Below, piece by piece: positions 47,295-56,772 of a stretch of 64,000 nucleotides of DNA. Within the stretch, counting starts at the first letter, position 1. Each line of letters starts with the position of its first letter. Origin of the DNA: Aspergillus flavus (taxonomy: Eukaryota > Ascomycota > Eurotiomycetes > Eurotiales > Aspergillaceae); assembly GCF_009017415.1 (NCBI RefSeq), contig NC_092407.1, forward strand, positions 4,216,001 through 4,280,000, written 5' to 3'. The position numbers and the translations under genes were made by a program. A model generated the notes under the pieces. It had not been told where the DNA came from. It saw nothing but the letters and a program-made list of their open reading frames with translations, and did not search any database.

Positions 47295-47547
47295 ATGAAG
47301 GCCATGTATAGCTTCTCTATTCTCGCTCCTTTTGCAGCTTTAGCTATCACGGCACCGGCTGCGGCTGCATCCATTAATTCGGGTATGTTCAACCCTAGAA
47401 AGGAAGGTTGTCGGGTCATGCTAACTGATTTGTACGGTACAGCAAGCACATAGCCCAGCGACGGACGATTATTCCAACGATCCAAAGCCGCTCAATTGGA
47501 TCAAGCTTGGGGATGATGAGCAGGCAGAGCCCCTCAATTGGATCTGA
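47295..47547 (+). CDS. Candidate small secreted peptide precursor with repeated PLNWI core
   Basis: Exon 47295-47382 codes a signal peptide (Met-Lys start, hydrophobic core SILAPFAALAITAPAAAA, cleavage likely after the Ala run). An intron from GTATGT at 47383 with branch site GCTAAC (47420-47425) leads to tandem possible acceptors at 47442, 47446 and 47458. Use of 47446 gives 62 residues; use of 47458 gives 58 in the same frame. Use of 47442 meets TAG at once. The mature part is acidic and ends KPLNWIKLGDDEQAEPLNWI: PLNWI occurs twice, 14 residues apart, and the DNA copies (47485-47502, 47527-47544) differ at only two of 18 positions. There is no Lys-Arg Kex2 site between repeats. No known family was recognised. 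It is not a WC-type mating pheromone. Distance to the UstYa-like gene is 1.1 kb. Confidence 0.5.
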
Positions 47548-48698
47548 ATTGTCATGAGACTCGAGGGTGCTCTCCGCTACTGATTAGGCAAGTTTGCTAC
47601 GGAGCGCAGTGGCAGGGAGTATGAAATTTAGCATGGACTCTATTTATACTCTTTGCTACCCTGTAGATGAAAGTGCAATGAAAGTCCTACTATCAGAGCT
47701 TGATTTGATCGCCCCGGGCACTGTTGTAACACGGTATGTAGCTGCCATCATCATAATCAATAACCTATTCAGGCCTTGATGGGTTTGGTCAGGAGCTGGT
47801 CATACAAGCATTGACCAAATGGGTAACGTACGGAGCCTTACCTAGAAAGCTCATATATATAGATAGTCCAATAACGACTTAAACTTTGACAATGACAGGA
47901 ACGGCGAGGGAAAAGAAAGTAACGGTTGATTGTCGGCCTGAGGGCTCATCTCACCCATCCCGACTATCTTCTGAGGCTAGTTTCTAGCTGTAGTCTAGGT
48001 CTGTCATAAAAGGTGTACTATAGGCATATCATAGGACACGGCTTGTGAAACGTCTTAGGAGTAATCAATCTGCCATCCCCCATTTGTATGCGGGGGCCCC
48101 CTTATGTTGTTATTCTTCTGTAATCTAAATTTCTAGAAAGGTATGTTCGTGTTATTGTAAATAGGAAGAAGAAAGTTTACACTAAATTGTGTTAAGACAT
48201 ACAACTTTGTCCAAAAACATGGCGGGAGCGGCTTTAGGTGACAGTTCAAGTCGGCTAACCAGTCCACGGGCAGAAATAGATCAGAATCCCTTTCCTTAAG
48301 GGAAGATTTCTATACGAGTAGTATATGTGGTGTGGCCTGTATACTACCAGGTTGATCAACCTCCTCTGCCACTGTCATTCCTCAACCGCTTACAGCAACC
48401 AGGTGTATTGTAACTGGTTCCCAGCTCGACAGATATATATATATATATATAATGATGAGAAGGATAAAACTCGATCAGGAATTACCCAACTACTAGTGGC
48501 ACATATTAAAAATATTGATGAAGAGCATAAGCCAAATTACATGTTAACAATTAAATGGAGAATGAGATTGGTATATACAGTGATCATTGAAATGTGTTGT
48601 GGTTCGAAACAAATGTGACTTAGGGTTAGAAGGGAGGTGTGTCAATTTATTTTGATTTAGATATAAATCAAATACTAAAAGCCTTACTAACACTTCAA
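47548..48698. other. Intergenic, no gene recognised
   Basis: 1.15 kb, AT-rich. The only clear structure is a TA dinucleotide run at about 48432-48451. Open frames are short and without family features. Confidence 0.5.
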
Positions 48699-48788
48699 GG
48701 CAAGGTGGCCGAGTGGTTATGGCGCTGGTTTTAGGTCTTCACCAATCACCAGTGGGAAACTTCGCGGGTTCGAATCCCGTCCTTGTCA
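48699..48788 (+). tRNA. tRNA-Leu (anticodon UAG) with intron
   Basis: Acceptor stem GGCAAGG (48699-48705) pairs with CCTTGTC (48781-48787), with one G-U. D-arm GCCGAGTGGTTATGGC follows. Anticodon stem CTGGT (48725-48729) pairs with ACCAG (48748-48752); the loop reads TT-TAG-G, so the anticodon is UAG at 48732-48734. Twelve bases sit between position 37 and the 3' stem, i.e. position 38 plus an intron of about 11 nt. A long variable arm, as in all tRNA-Leu, and the T-arm GGGTTCGAATCCC complete the fold. A T-run after the gene (TCTTTTTTAG, from 48790) is a pol III terminator. Confidence 0.93.
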
Positions 48789-49475
48789 TGTCTTTTTTAG
48801 TCTTATTTTTTACCCCATCGCATGTCTGTTATTTCGGTGTTGGGTGGTTCTCCATGTGTTCTTTATTTTCCATTTCTTTTACTACTTTTTTTTTTTATGC
48901 TTAACTCTGCTCCATGCGTATTGGCGCTTGACCTCTTGGTTTAGGTGCAAGCACACAGCCAAGTTAGCCATTCCCTCTTAGTATTACCACTTTGGTTTCA
49001 TCAGCGAGCTCCATGTCGCCAATGGTACTTATACAGCGTCTGTATAAATGAAGGCATGGACGTCCTCTGCCCGAGTTCGCCATCTACAGCTTAACCGATG
49101 AGTTTCTAATATTAACTTTGAATCGTTCACGATGGCATGACTTTACAACTCTTATCCTGACGTCCATAGCTGTAGTAGAATACACCTTTTATGGAAAGAG
49201 TAAATTCTTGGTATCGCATTTATCCGTGTATCACAGCTGTATAAATCTTCCGTCTTCATAGTAAGCGCCAGAAAAAGCAAATGTAAAACCACGGGGAATA
49301 TATGAACGCCGAGTGTAAACCATTGGGTATCAGGTATTATCCATATTTGTATCAATTGCAGTATCCGTCTCTATGGTGTGCGCGTCAAGGTGGACGCAGG
49401 TAGAAAAAGCGAAAAGGAAATCAAATGAGATACCGGAAATAAATAGGGGGAATCGTGAAAAACAGGGTATTAGTA
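48789..49475. other. Intergenic tRNA to SNF2 3' end
   Basis: About 690 bp holding the tRNA terminator T-run and the 3' UTR of the SNF2 gene on the minus strand. No further gene is seen. Confidence 0.5.
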
Positions 49476-52400
49476 TCACTTGAATAAACTTCGATATTCA
49501 CGCATCCGTTGTTCTTGCACCTCTCTCTTATCAAGCTTCCTCTGATTCATGCTCATATCGGCCAACTGCTGCTTCTTCTTGGCCAGCTCGAAGATCTTCT
49601 CTTCGATACTATCCTTCATTAGGAATTGTACTGTAGTCACCTCGCGTGTCTGCCCAATTCGATGCACTCGATCAACTGCTTGTGCCACGGCTGCGGGGTT
49701 GTATTGTGGTTCCATGATATATACTCGAGATGCAGAGGTCAAGTTCAGACCGACGCCACCAGCCCCGATAGTCGCTAGGAGGATAGTGATGTCGTTATTA
49801 TCGTGAAACTCCTGGAGGGCTTTTTGGCGAGCTGATAGAGTCATCGTCCCGTCCAGACGGGTAAAGCCCGTGATGCCGTTGTCTTTTAGCGCGATTTCGA
49901 TCAAGTCCAGATGCGACGTCCACGCAGAAAAGACCACACTTTTGATAGGACGTTCGTCTGTTAAACCCTTGCTCTCGTCCATCGTTTCCAATAGATACGC
50001 TATTAGCGCCTTGGTTTTCGTGTGCGGGCCTTCGTACTCTCCTAGGGTCTTTGCTTGCTTTTTGCTCTGCTTGGCCTGCGCCTGACCCATCATATAGTCC
50101 TGTAGCCCTCCAGGGGTAATGGTAGAATATGAAACAGGGATCCATCCATCACAGACCTGGCATTTGATGTCATGAACTGATGGCCCAGTTTGGCTATCAA
50201 ACGCTTGTTTACAACCAGAGAAACACTCGGGACAAAGCACATCAAAGCAAGGAAGTATGATCGCCATAGGTGCTTGGCGGTCCGTGGCACCAGAATCAGT
50301 ATTTGGATCCTCAAGGCGTTTGCCACATACGGCACACAGATCTGCCGAGGACTCCTGCATTAAGGTGAACATCTCGTACGCTTTCTTATCTACCAGCTCC
50401 GGTGTGTCATTCCCGCCATCTTCGAGGTCGATGGCGTCGTGGACGCTCAAGCCCTTAATCCTTGCGCGATCATTACTGTCGAGAAGCTCTTTGCCATGGG
50501 CACTGACTTGGCGTAAAATTACCATTGCCTTTAGGATATGATGATACATCCGACCTTTCAGTGCAGTCTTATCCTCGCCGGCAATTACCTTCATCATCAC
50601 GTTCGACTCTCGTCGGAAGAATTCATGCAGCTGCCTCTCTTTCTCAGAGAAGTTGAGCGTTATGATCTTGTCGTGCCGGGTAGGGATGTCAATTTTGTCC
50701 TTGACACGACGCAGGGTAAATGAGTCTACAAGCACCCGCAAGCTTGCTAGAACCGTGGCATCCCCAGTCTTGAATCGACTCAAAATGTGCATTCCGAATT
50801 GCCCTCTGTCATCGTAGGGACTCAAGCCAAGGAACTTGGTCACCGAGAAGAGGTCCTCTAGGCGGTTTTGGATAGGTGTACCAGTTACAGACCACTTGCG
50901 CTGAGAGTTCAGCTTGAAAATAGCCTGTGTCTGTGCTGCACTCTGCTCTCGGATAGTATGCGCTTCGTCCAGAACAATCCGAAACATATTCATCTTGGTC
51001 AACGGGCTCCCGGGGCTCCCATTTCGTTTCGACCCTCTTCCAGAAAGCTCGCTGAGGATAATGCTGTATGTCGTGATGACTAGGTCATATTTAGACAGCT
51101 CATCCACATCGGTGATTCTCGATTGTCCGTGAAATACGTGGTAAGATATGGCATTCTCTTTTAGATGCTCCTTGACCTGAAATGTCCAATTGTTAACAGC
51201 ACTCAGTGGGGCTACTAGAAGTGTTGTTTTGGTGTTGCGGATGCCCGGCAGATTTCGAATAAGCTCTGAATTTGGTGCCATATTTGCCCACTCGTGGGCG
51301 TCTCCCAAAGAGGATACGACAAGAGAAAGAATGCTCAAAGTCTTCCCCAGACCCATCATGTCTGCTAAAAGGCCACCTAGGCTCTGTGGAGGTTCGTCAT
51401 CGCGTACAATGCCACTAATAATCTCTCGATACCGCCTTGCCCCGTTCGAACGATGCTCCAACCTCCAAAGTGAGTTATTATCTTCCTCTCTAGGCCCAAA
51501 TTTGCGTGGCTTTTCCTTTTCAGTCATAAACCAAAGCGCCTGCTTCTGGTGGCGCAGTAGTGGAGTTGACAAAAGCGAAGGAGGTTCCAGTTCGGGTATA
51601 TTCTCAGCGCTCTGAAGTTGATCGAACATCTTCATCACTGCATCGTTCACCTCTTCTGCTGTGCGGACTTCGTAGTTGACGGTCGATCGGCCCCTCGCAG
51701 CCACATTTGGTAAGAAGGACGCGGCCGCTTGGGCGCGCCTTCTCTCGGCGTGTGGGTTAAATACAGGGACGCCCTGCTCTACAGAGAACGGGGTACCAAG
51801 CCAAACGTTATGCTGGCCAAGGTGCTTTCCGACTAACTCAGCATCCTTCCGAAGGCCGTAGAGGTTGATAGACGCTCGATACAGGGCTGAGCAAGGCGCC
51901 CACGGCCATTCGTTTGGCAGCCTCCTTCGAACATCCAACCGAGCGGTCACATTAACTTTCAAAGCGGGTGAATCGAGTAGAGGAGCAATCACTGCAGCAG
52001 TCTTTGAATCTACTGCCCCAAATATTTTTCCATGGGGGTCGGAAACCTCAATCCGATTATTGCCTTGATTAGTTTGTCGGTGCACTCCTAATTTGATTGA
52101 GGGCCAATCGTGTGCCGAGTCCCCAAAGATGGTTTGGGCTGCTGGCTTTGGGACCAGCACTGCTTGCACCATTGCATTTTCTAGCTTGCCATAGCAAACT
52201 CTCTGGATACTGAGGTTATTTGAACCCGTGACTTGTAGATCATCATCATCAGTTGCTCCAGCGGATGAATCTACATCATCAATTAGCAATACTATTCTAT
52301 TCGAAAAAAATGTGTGTTTCTCACCAATCGTTAAGTCAACGACGTTTGGGGTAATCGGTGTGGAGGAATTCGACTTCTCTTCACCATTCTTCACCCATTC

Positions 52401-53063
52401 ACCCAACCCGGTGGTCCCAGTCGACGCAAATATCGCCCTTTTCCCGCTCTGAGCCAAGTCTTTCTCCGTCTTTATCTTCTTGTACGGTTGGTTTAGCCGT
52501 CTTTCCACACCATACATATCCTCGATGAGGTTCCCATGGCGCACTTCATCGACATGATCGGAACTCCGCTTCCCGTCACTGATTTCCTCCTGCGCGCTTG
52601 TAAATACCACATCCACATCAGGTTCACGCGTATCGCTACGTTGTGGGGATGCTCTTGCACTATTCCCACTGCGTGAGGAAACTGACTGTGGTCGCGATCT
52701 CGACTTCGGGCTACCTTTATTGGAGGGCTGTCGACGCTGCGGGTTGAGAAGACGATGTGCCGCTGAAGCCGTACCTGCCGGCGCAGCGGAAGAATTCGAG
52801 TGGCCTGAATCCTGGGAGCCTGTCTCGTGGATAAATGAGCTTTCGGTAGCAACAAGGCTAGGGTTCATAAATATGGGGTCCTGGGGAGGAGAGGGGCAGT
52901 CTCTGGACGTTGAGGGAAAGCAAAATCGTTTATATGCAGCTCCCAAACTCGCGTCGCTGCGACTGTATGACGAAGGAGAAGCAGGTTCTGGGTCGTTACC
53001 ATCGTTTTGTAGCTGTTTTCTGTGGGCCCGTGGGTCCAACAGCATGGCGGCGTTAGATGCCAT
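49476..53063 (-). CDS. SNF2-family ATPase with embedded RING-like zinc finger (Rad5/HLTF/Rad16 type)
   Basis: 1195 residues, one exon. It is a DNA-dependent ATPase of the Rad5/Rad16 group, which act in chromatin remodelling, damage tolerance or ubiquitin transfer. The first 250 residues are disordered and Ser-rich. Motor lobe 1 starts at about residue 560: LLADMMGLGKT (Walker A; Met replaces the usual Glu of DEMGLGKT), DEAH box in RIVLDEAHTIREQ and SVTGTPIQNRL. An insert at about residues 908-972 has paired cysteines (CAVCGKRL, LPCFDVLCPECF, CQVCDGW), a RING-like finger between the two lobes. Lobe 2 follows with VFSAWTSHLDLIE, LLATIGAGGVGLNLT and QAVDRVHRIGQTREV. A region at about 280-420 could be a HIRAN-like domain, but I am not sure. 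Intact, unlike its neighbours. Confidence 0.93.
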   Translation of the reverse strand: MASNAAMLLDPRAHRKQLQNDGNDPEPASPSSYSRSDASLGAAYKRFCFPSTSRDCPSPPQDPIFMNPSLVATESSFIHETGSQDSGHSNSSAAPAGTASAAHRLLNPQRRQPSNKGSPKSRSRPQSVSSRSGNSARASPQRSDTREPDVDVVFTSAQEEISDGKRSSDHVDEVRHGNLIEDMYGVERRLNQPYKKIKTEKDLAQSGKRAIFASTGTTGLGEWVKNGEEKSNSSTPITPNVVDLTIGEKHTFFSNRIVLLIDDVDSSAGATDDDDLQVTGSNNLSIQRVCYGKLENAMVQAVLVPKPAAQTIFGDSAHDWPSIKLGVHRQTNQGNNRIEVSDPHGKIFGAVDSKTAAVIAPLLDSPALKVNVTARLDVRRRLPNEWPWAPCSALYRASINLYGLRKDAELVGKHLGQHNVWLGTPFSVEQGVPVFNPHAERRRAQAAASFLPNVAARGRSTVNYEVRTAEEVNDAVMKMFDQLQSAENIPELEPPSLLSTPLLRHQKQALWFMTEKEKPRKFGPREEDNNSLWRLEHRSNGARRYREIISGIVRDDEPPQSLGGLLADMMGLGKTLSILSLVVSSLGDAHEWANMAPNSELIRNLPGIRNTKTTLLVAPLSAVNNWTFQVKEHLKENAISYHVFHGQSRITDVDELSKYDLVITTYSIILSELSGRGSKRNGSPGSPLTKMNMFRIVLDEAHTIREQSAAQTQAIFKLNSQRKWSVTGTPIQNRLEDLFSVTKFLGLSPYDDRGQFGMHILSRFKTGDATVLASLRVLVDSFTLRRVKDKIDIPTRHDKIITLNFSEKERQLHEFFRRESNVMMKVIAGEDKTALKGRMYHHILKAMVILRQVSAHGKELLDSNDRARIKGLSVHDAIDLEDGGNDTPELVDKKAYEMFTLMQESSADLCAVCGKRLEDPNTDSGATDRQAPMAIILPCFDVLCPECFSGCKQAFDSQTGPSVHDIKCQVCDGWIPVSYSTITPGGLQDYMMGQAQAKQSKKQAKTLGEYEGPHTKTKALIAYLLETMDESKGLTDERPIKSVVFSAWTSHLDLIEIALKDNGITGFTRLDGTMTLSARQKALQEFHDNNDITILLATIGAGGVGLNLTSASRVYIMEPQYNPAAVAQAVDRVHRIGQTREVTTVQFLMKDSIEEKIFELAKKKQQLADMSMNQRKLDKREVQEQRMREYRSLFK

Positions 53064-54380
53064 GATGCAAGCCCCTTATGCAGGTATCCGACAAAGGCCT
53101 GCGAGTTCGATTGTGGTCGCGCAGTAGAAACAAAAACGACCAAAGGTCGGGGCGAAGTGACTCGTTGGCGCTGAGGGCGGTCGAAGAAATCGCGACCGGG
53201 CGAGAGGCTGCAACATAGACTTCGACGGTTATGACGAGATGAAAGGTGGAAATGCGGAGGGAACGTAGGAAGAGACCTGGGAAAGCACTTTATTGCGCGC
53301 TCCACATGAAGGCTTGCCAGGCCCCGTCGAAAGTAGGGTGGAGAGAAGAAAGCGAGGGGAGGGCAAGACAAAAGCAAAGAGAGGGGCGTGACTTTGTTAA
53401 GTACAGTATTAAGTAACAGTAGGAGAAGAAGAAGAGGGACTCCGCCTCGTTCGATATCGCTCCGATAAGATCAATTCCATTAGTTCGGGATCACCTGCAT
53501 CTCGGATCACGCGCTAAACTGCTTCAGGTTTTCAAGTTGTTGTCACTTTCGCCTCAATGACAACACAGGGAACGCAATAATACTTCCTCACTTGATGTAT
53601 GTGTTGGAAGTGTATTTCATTCCACTCTCCATCTGTGTCAGAACTGTGTATGTCTTTTAATCGCCATTCTAGTGTTTACCAAGTGGACTGTTCCTGCTAA
53701 CTTACATCGCTATAGATCGTGACATCGATTACCCATTAAAATGGAACTGCTCGAATGGCCATTAACTATCGAGTCGGCCATGTACCTTAAAGAATTCATA
53801 CGAGGCCCCAAAATTCCAGTGTATTGAATCCTAATGATCAAATATCTCCCTGCGGTGTGGAGCATGGCGCGGAACAACAATATTCTCTAGCTACCTAAGA
53901 ATGCGGAAATTCGGCGATACAAAACACATCATATTGGTATAAAGCGTATACCAGACGCCCATGCTATGCATTCCAGTAACCCGAGAACTGAAATGACCGG
54001 TTCCCTGCTGTCAGGTTGTATAAGTGCTCGGTGGGTTGATTCGCATGCCCGTGTTAGTCCAAGAGGAACCTTGCGCTACCGGTCTGCGATTCTGCTTATG
54101 TCGAGCTATTCCGACTGGAGCAACTACTGCCAATACACCATCTTGCAAGTCTTATGTATTTTTCACCTGCATGGATAATTGGCACGCTCCCAACCTTCGA
54201 AGAAGGCTCAGCTCACGTGACCAAGTCTCATGAGACCAAAAGATGACTTACAAAGTGAGAGTCGACTTTAATCTCCACTTCCTGGTCTTCGAGACGAAAT
54301 GTCAGCTTTGTGAAGACACCTCTACTCTTCACTTATCATGCGTCCTATATGAGCCTGGTACCATTGATTCCTTATAGATC
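53064..54380. other. SNF2 gene promoter and gene-free sequence
   Basis: 1.3 kb. The first 350 bp are the likely promoter and leader of the SNF2 gene (minus). The rest has no supported gene. Confidence 0.5.
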
Positions 54381-54470
54381 TGCGACCAGAGGATGTGGAA
54401 CTCCGGGCTTCCCGTCCGCAACCGTACTCAAGCCACACGCTAACCGTATTGGGCGAGATAACCAGGTTGA
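54381..54470 (+). pseudogene. 5S rRNA pseudogene
   Basis: The stretch matches the 5' half and internal control region of fungal 5S rRNA: GCGACCA at 54382, GGGCTTCCCGTCCGC at 54405-54419, CCGTACT near 54422, and AAGCCACACGC at 54430-54440. Spacing is close to the real gene but several positions in between are changed, and after the ACACGC block the match fades (TAACCGTATTGGG). The 3' half of 5S is not recognisable, so it is a truncated or diverged copy. Dispersed 5S genes and 5S pseudogenes with replaced 3' halves are known from Aspergillus nidulans. Confidence 0.75.
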
Positions 54471-55294
54471 GTCCAAAGTAGGTGGGGAGGGTGGTTTTAA
54501 CCTAAAGGGGAAGGCTAAATCAATCACTGAAGTATAGTATAGGGTTTACTGGAGAGTACCTCAAAAGTCCACTATCCAGCTAACCATGCCTAGTGTTGTC
54601 AGCCAAGGGGATAGGTTGGACCCATTAGTAACAGTCTGGCTCATAAGACGCACGTTCCGGAAAGGAATTAGAGCTATGTGCAGCAGGAAGTACTACAGCT
54701 CGCTGAACACTGATGCTCTAATGGCCCTAGGGAATCATGGGCAAAGTCAAGAGACTTAAGTCGGCCATACCGAGTATACTAGACCAAGATGGCGCTATCG
54801 CTATCATGATCGGACTTCCGAAGCTGAGGGAGTTGGGCTGAGAGTTAGGATCATTCACTATACATGGAGAATCATACTCTAGGTTGATGTTGCAGAGGAT
54901 ATATGTCAGCACAATGTCCGTGGCGAATGATAGTCATGAGTTCATTGCCGCCAAAAAGCATTCGGATCTCCAGGCTCTGAAGGTGCCGCCTTATCAGGTT
55001 CGATAGAACCCTGTCCGTGGGTTCGCAAGAAAACTTATAGGAAAGCGGGAGCACAAATAATATGGGTGAGAGGGAAGGGATAGCATATCTAGTTAGTGGA
55101 GATTGGAGAGAGCCCTATTGCCAAGTAAGCAGACGTTGACATATTCAGAATTGCATGTAAAGTCTATATCTTCCAAAATCAGTCACCATAGAGCAAATAG
55201 AATGCACAGTTCACTGTGCTAGGCTTGGATAAGTAGCGTCCTGTATTGCATACATCTCTTGGCCAGTGTACAGAATCGCCTTCAGACTCCCTCG
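54471..55294. other. Gene-free sequence
   Basis: About 820 bp with no supported gene or RNA; only short chance frames. Confidence 0.45.
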
Positions 55295-55605
55295 TCAAAA
55301 GTTATCGAATGGAAAGTGACTTCGGACTGCAGTTACATCATGAGCGGTTTTGGCTGCTTCAAGCATTTTGGCTTTCATTTTCCGTGCAACTTCTTTCGCG
55401 GCCTCATATTCGCTATTTGGAACCCGACCCAATACGTCGACGCCCAACGCATGTCGCATTTGTTCCATAGAATATCAACCTCTCTTAGCCGAGAGTCCAG
55501 ATCAAATGTGTCTTGTATAACTTTGTCCGAGTACTGAATAGGAGGCAAACATAATGTTTCTTTGGCAAATGGGACCGATTCAGCTGAGAGCAAATGCCGC
55601 CGATT
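55295..55605 (-). pseudogene. Frameshifted remnant of an unrecognised protein
   Basis: Two overlapping minus-strand frames each look coding: upstream SVPFAKETLCLPPIQYSD to DSRLREVDIL, and downstream MEQMRHALGVDVLGRVPN to EAAKTAHD, ending at TGA 55297-55295. They join smoothly at LREVDIL/MEQM if one base is missing near 55465, which suggests a one-base deletion in a formerly continuous frame. The Ala/Lys-rich helical C-terminus (EYEAAKEVARKMKAKMLEAA) is protein-like. I do not recognise the family; no intron with proper signals fits the junction. Confidence 0.45.
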
Positions 55606-55727
55606 GTGGATGGTGTGAGTTATATCAATATAGCCACTGGACATGTAAACGTACTGATGCGTCTATATACATTTGTATACTTTTCTTGTGATTACTCTGA
55701 GCTAAGAATAGCAATAGCACAAAGTCA

Positions 55728-56314
55728 AAGGACAACTTTTACGTCTAACATGTTCGCTGGGTCAGAGATACAGCCATATTCACCCGAGAGCCATGAAAAA
55801 GCCTCCACTGATAATGGTGCCGACTACTCCTACACAAGGGGTACGGGCTCCCACGACTTCATGAATTATGTCAGTCTGGATCTTCAAAGCAAGTCTTGAT
55901 GGTAGGTTGCATAATCTCACTTCCATAGTTCGGCGCTGCTTCTTGCAATTTACGATAGACCTCTGCCTATGTTTGTCCAGCGCCGATGGTCACCAGTTCA
56001 GAATGCTTGTCGAGGTGAAAATCATCGAGGGACGAAGTGCTCACGAGGACGTCCTTTGCTGACGCGGACATAAAGCCATGTCCGTAAATAGCAAATTCCA
56101 AGCTCGAAGAGTATAGGTAGGCAATGGCCTTGCTCAGAGATTCGGTAGAGTTGGGTCGAATGAGAAGGCGAGGGTTCATTTGCTTTTGTGATGCCCATGT
56201 CTGTACAAGTGTTGGGTGTTCTGGTAAATCTGGAGTAATTATTTTGTCGGAATGTAACAGCGACTGCAGTGTCGTGAGTTGATCTTCGCCTGGGTCAGAA
56301 TTAACCATGTTCAC
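55728..56314 (-). pseudogene. FAD-linked oxidase (PCMH/BBE-type), N-terminal remnant
   Basis: The start frame (56314-55970) encodes the PCMH-type FAD-binding beginning: RPNSTESLSKAIAYLY, AIYGHGF and ELVTIGAGQT. The next codon is TAG (55969-55967) where the family has Trp (GAGQTWxxVY). After it, AEVYRKLQEAAPNYG, a probable intron, then VGARTPCVGVVGTIISGG continue the domain, but one extra base in an A5 run (55796-55800) breaks the frame before SGEYGCISDPANMLDV. After KVVL the similarity ends, so the substrate domain is gone. It is a truncated gene with one nonsense and one frameshift lesion. Its parent probably oxidised a secondary metabolite, next to the flavin monooxygenase. Confidence 0.7.
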
Positions 56315-56772
56315 TTTGTGCTCGTAGTATGGAAAGAAATCTTTTTGTTCGAGGGAGTGTATGGGTAATGTAGGACTCGGTTGGCGCAGTCTTTCTTGCC
56401 AGGTTGTCAGGTTATACTATCCAGAGTTAAGATTACATGGTGTGGACCGTGTCCAGTATGTCGTCCAATATATTCGAATTGTCCATGAGGAATACGGGCA
56501 TCATCACTCGACTGCCGCGTTCGTTCGGAAGTCCGAACCGTGGAATTATGGAGGTAGTAGGCATATAATCATCACAACTCTCGTTGGGTTTCAAGAAGAA
56601 AAATAGAAACCAATGATACGATTGATACATAGAGCATATATCGGATGACCAGAATCAACAACAGTATCTTATGCCTGAAAGCAAATTCGGCTGTGCCCTG
56701 CAGATAATTCCAGCGAAAGTCCCAGACATCTGGCTATCGTAAGCATACTCACTGTTTCTTCTACACCTCCGA

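Noticed and set aside
47295..47547. Small peptide as a mating alpha-pheromone precursor
   Set aside because: No WC...GQGC-type core and no Kex2 dipeptides between repeats, which Aspergillus pheromone precursors have.
54381..54470. tRNA-like or snoRNA reading of the 54.4-kb block
   Set aside because: No cloverleaf or box C/D pattern; the words match 5S rRNA instead.
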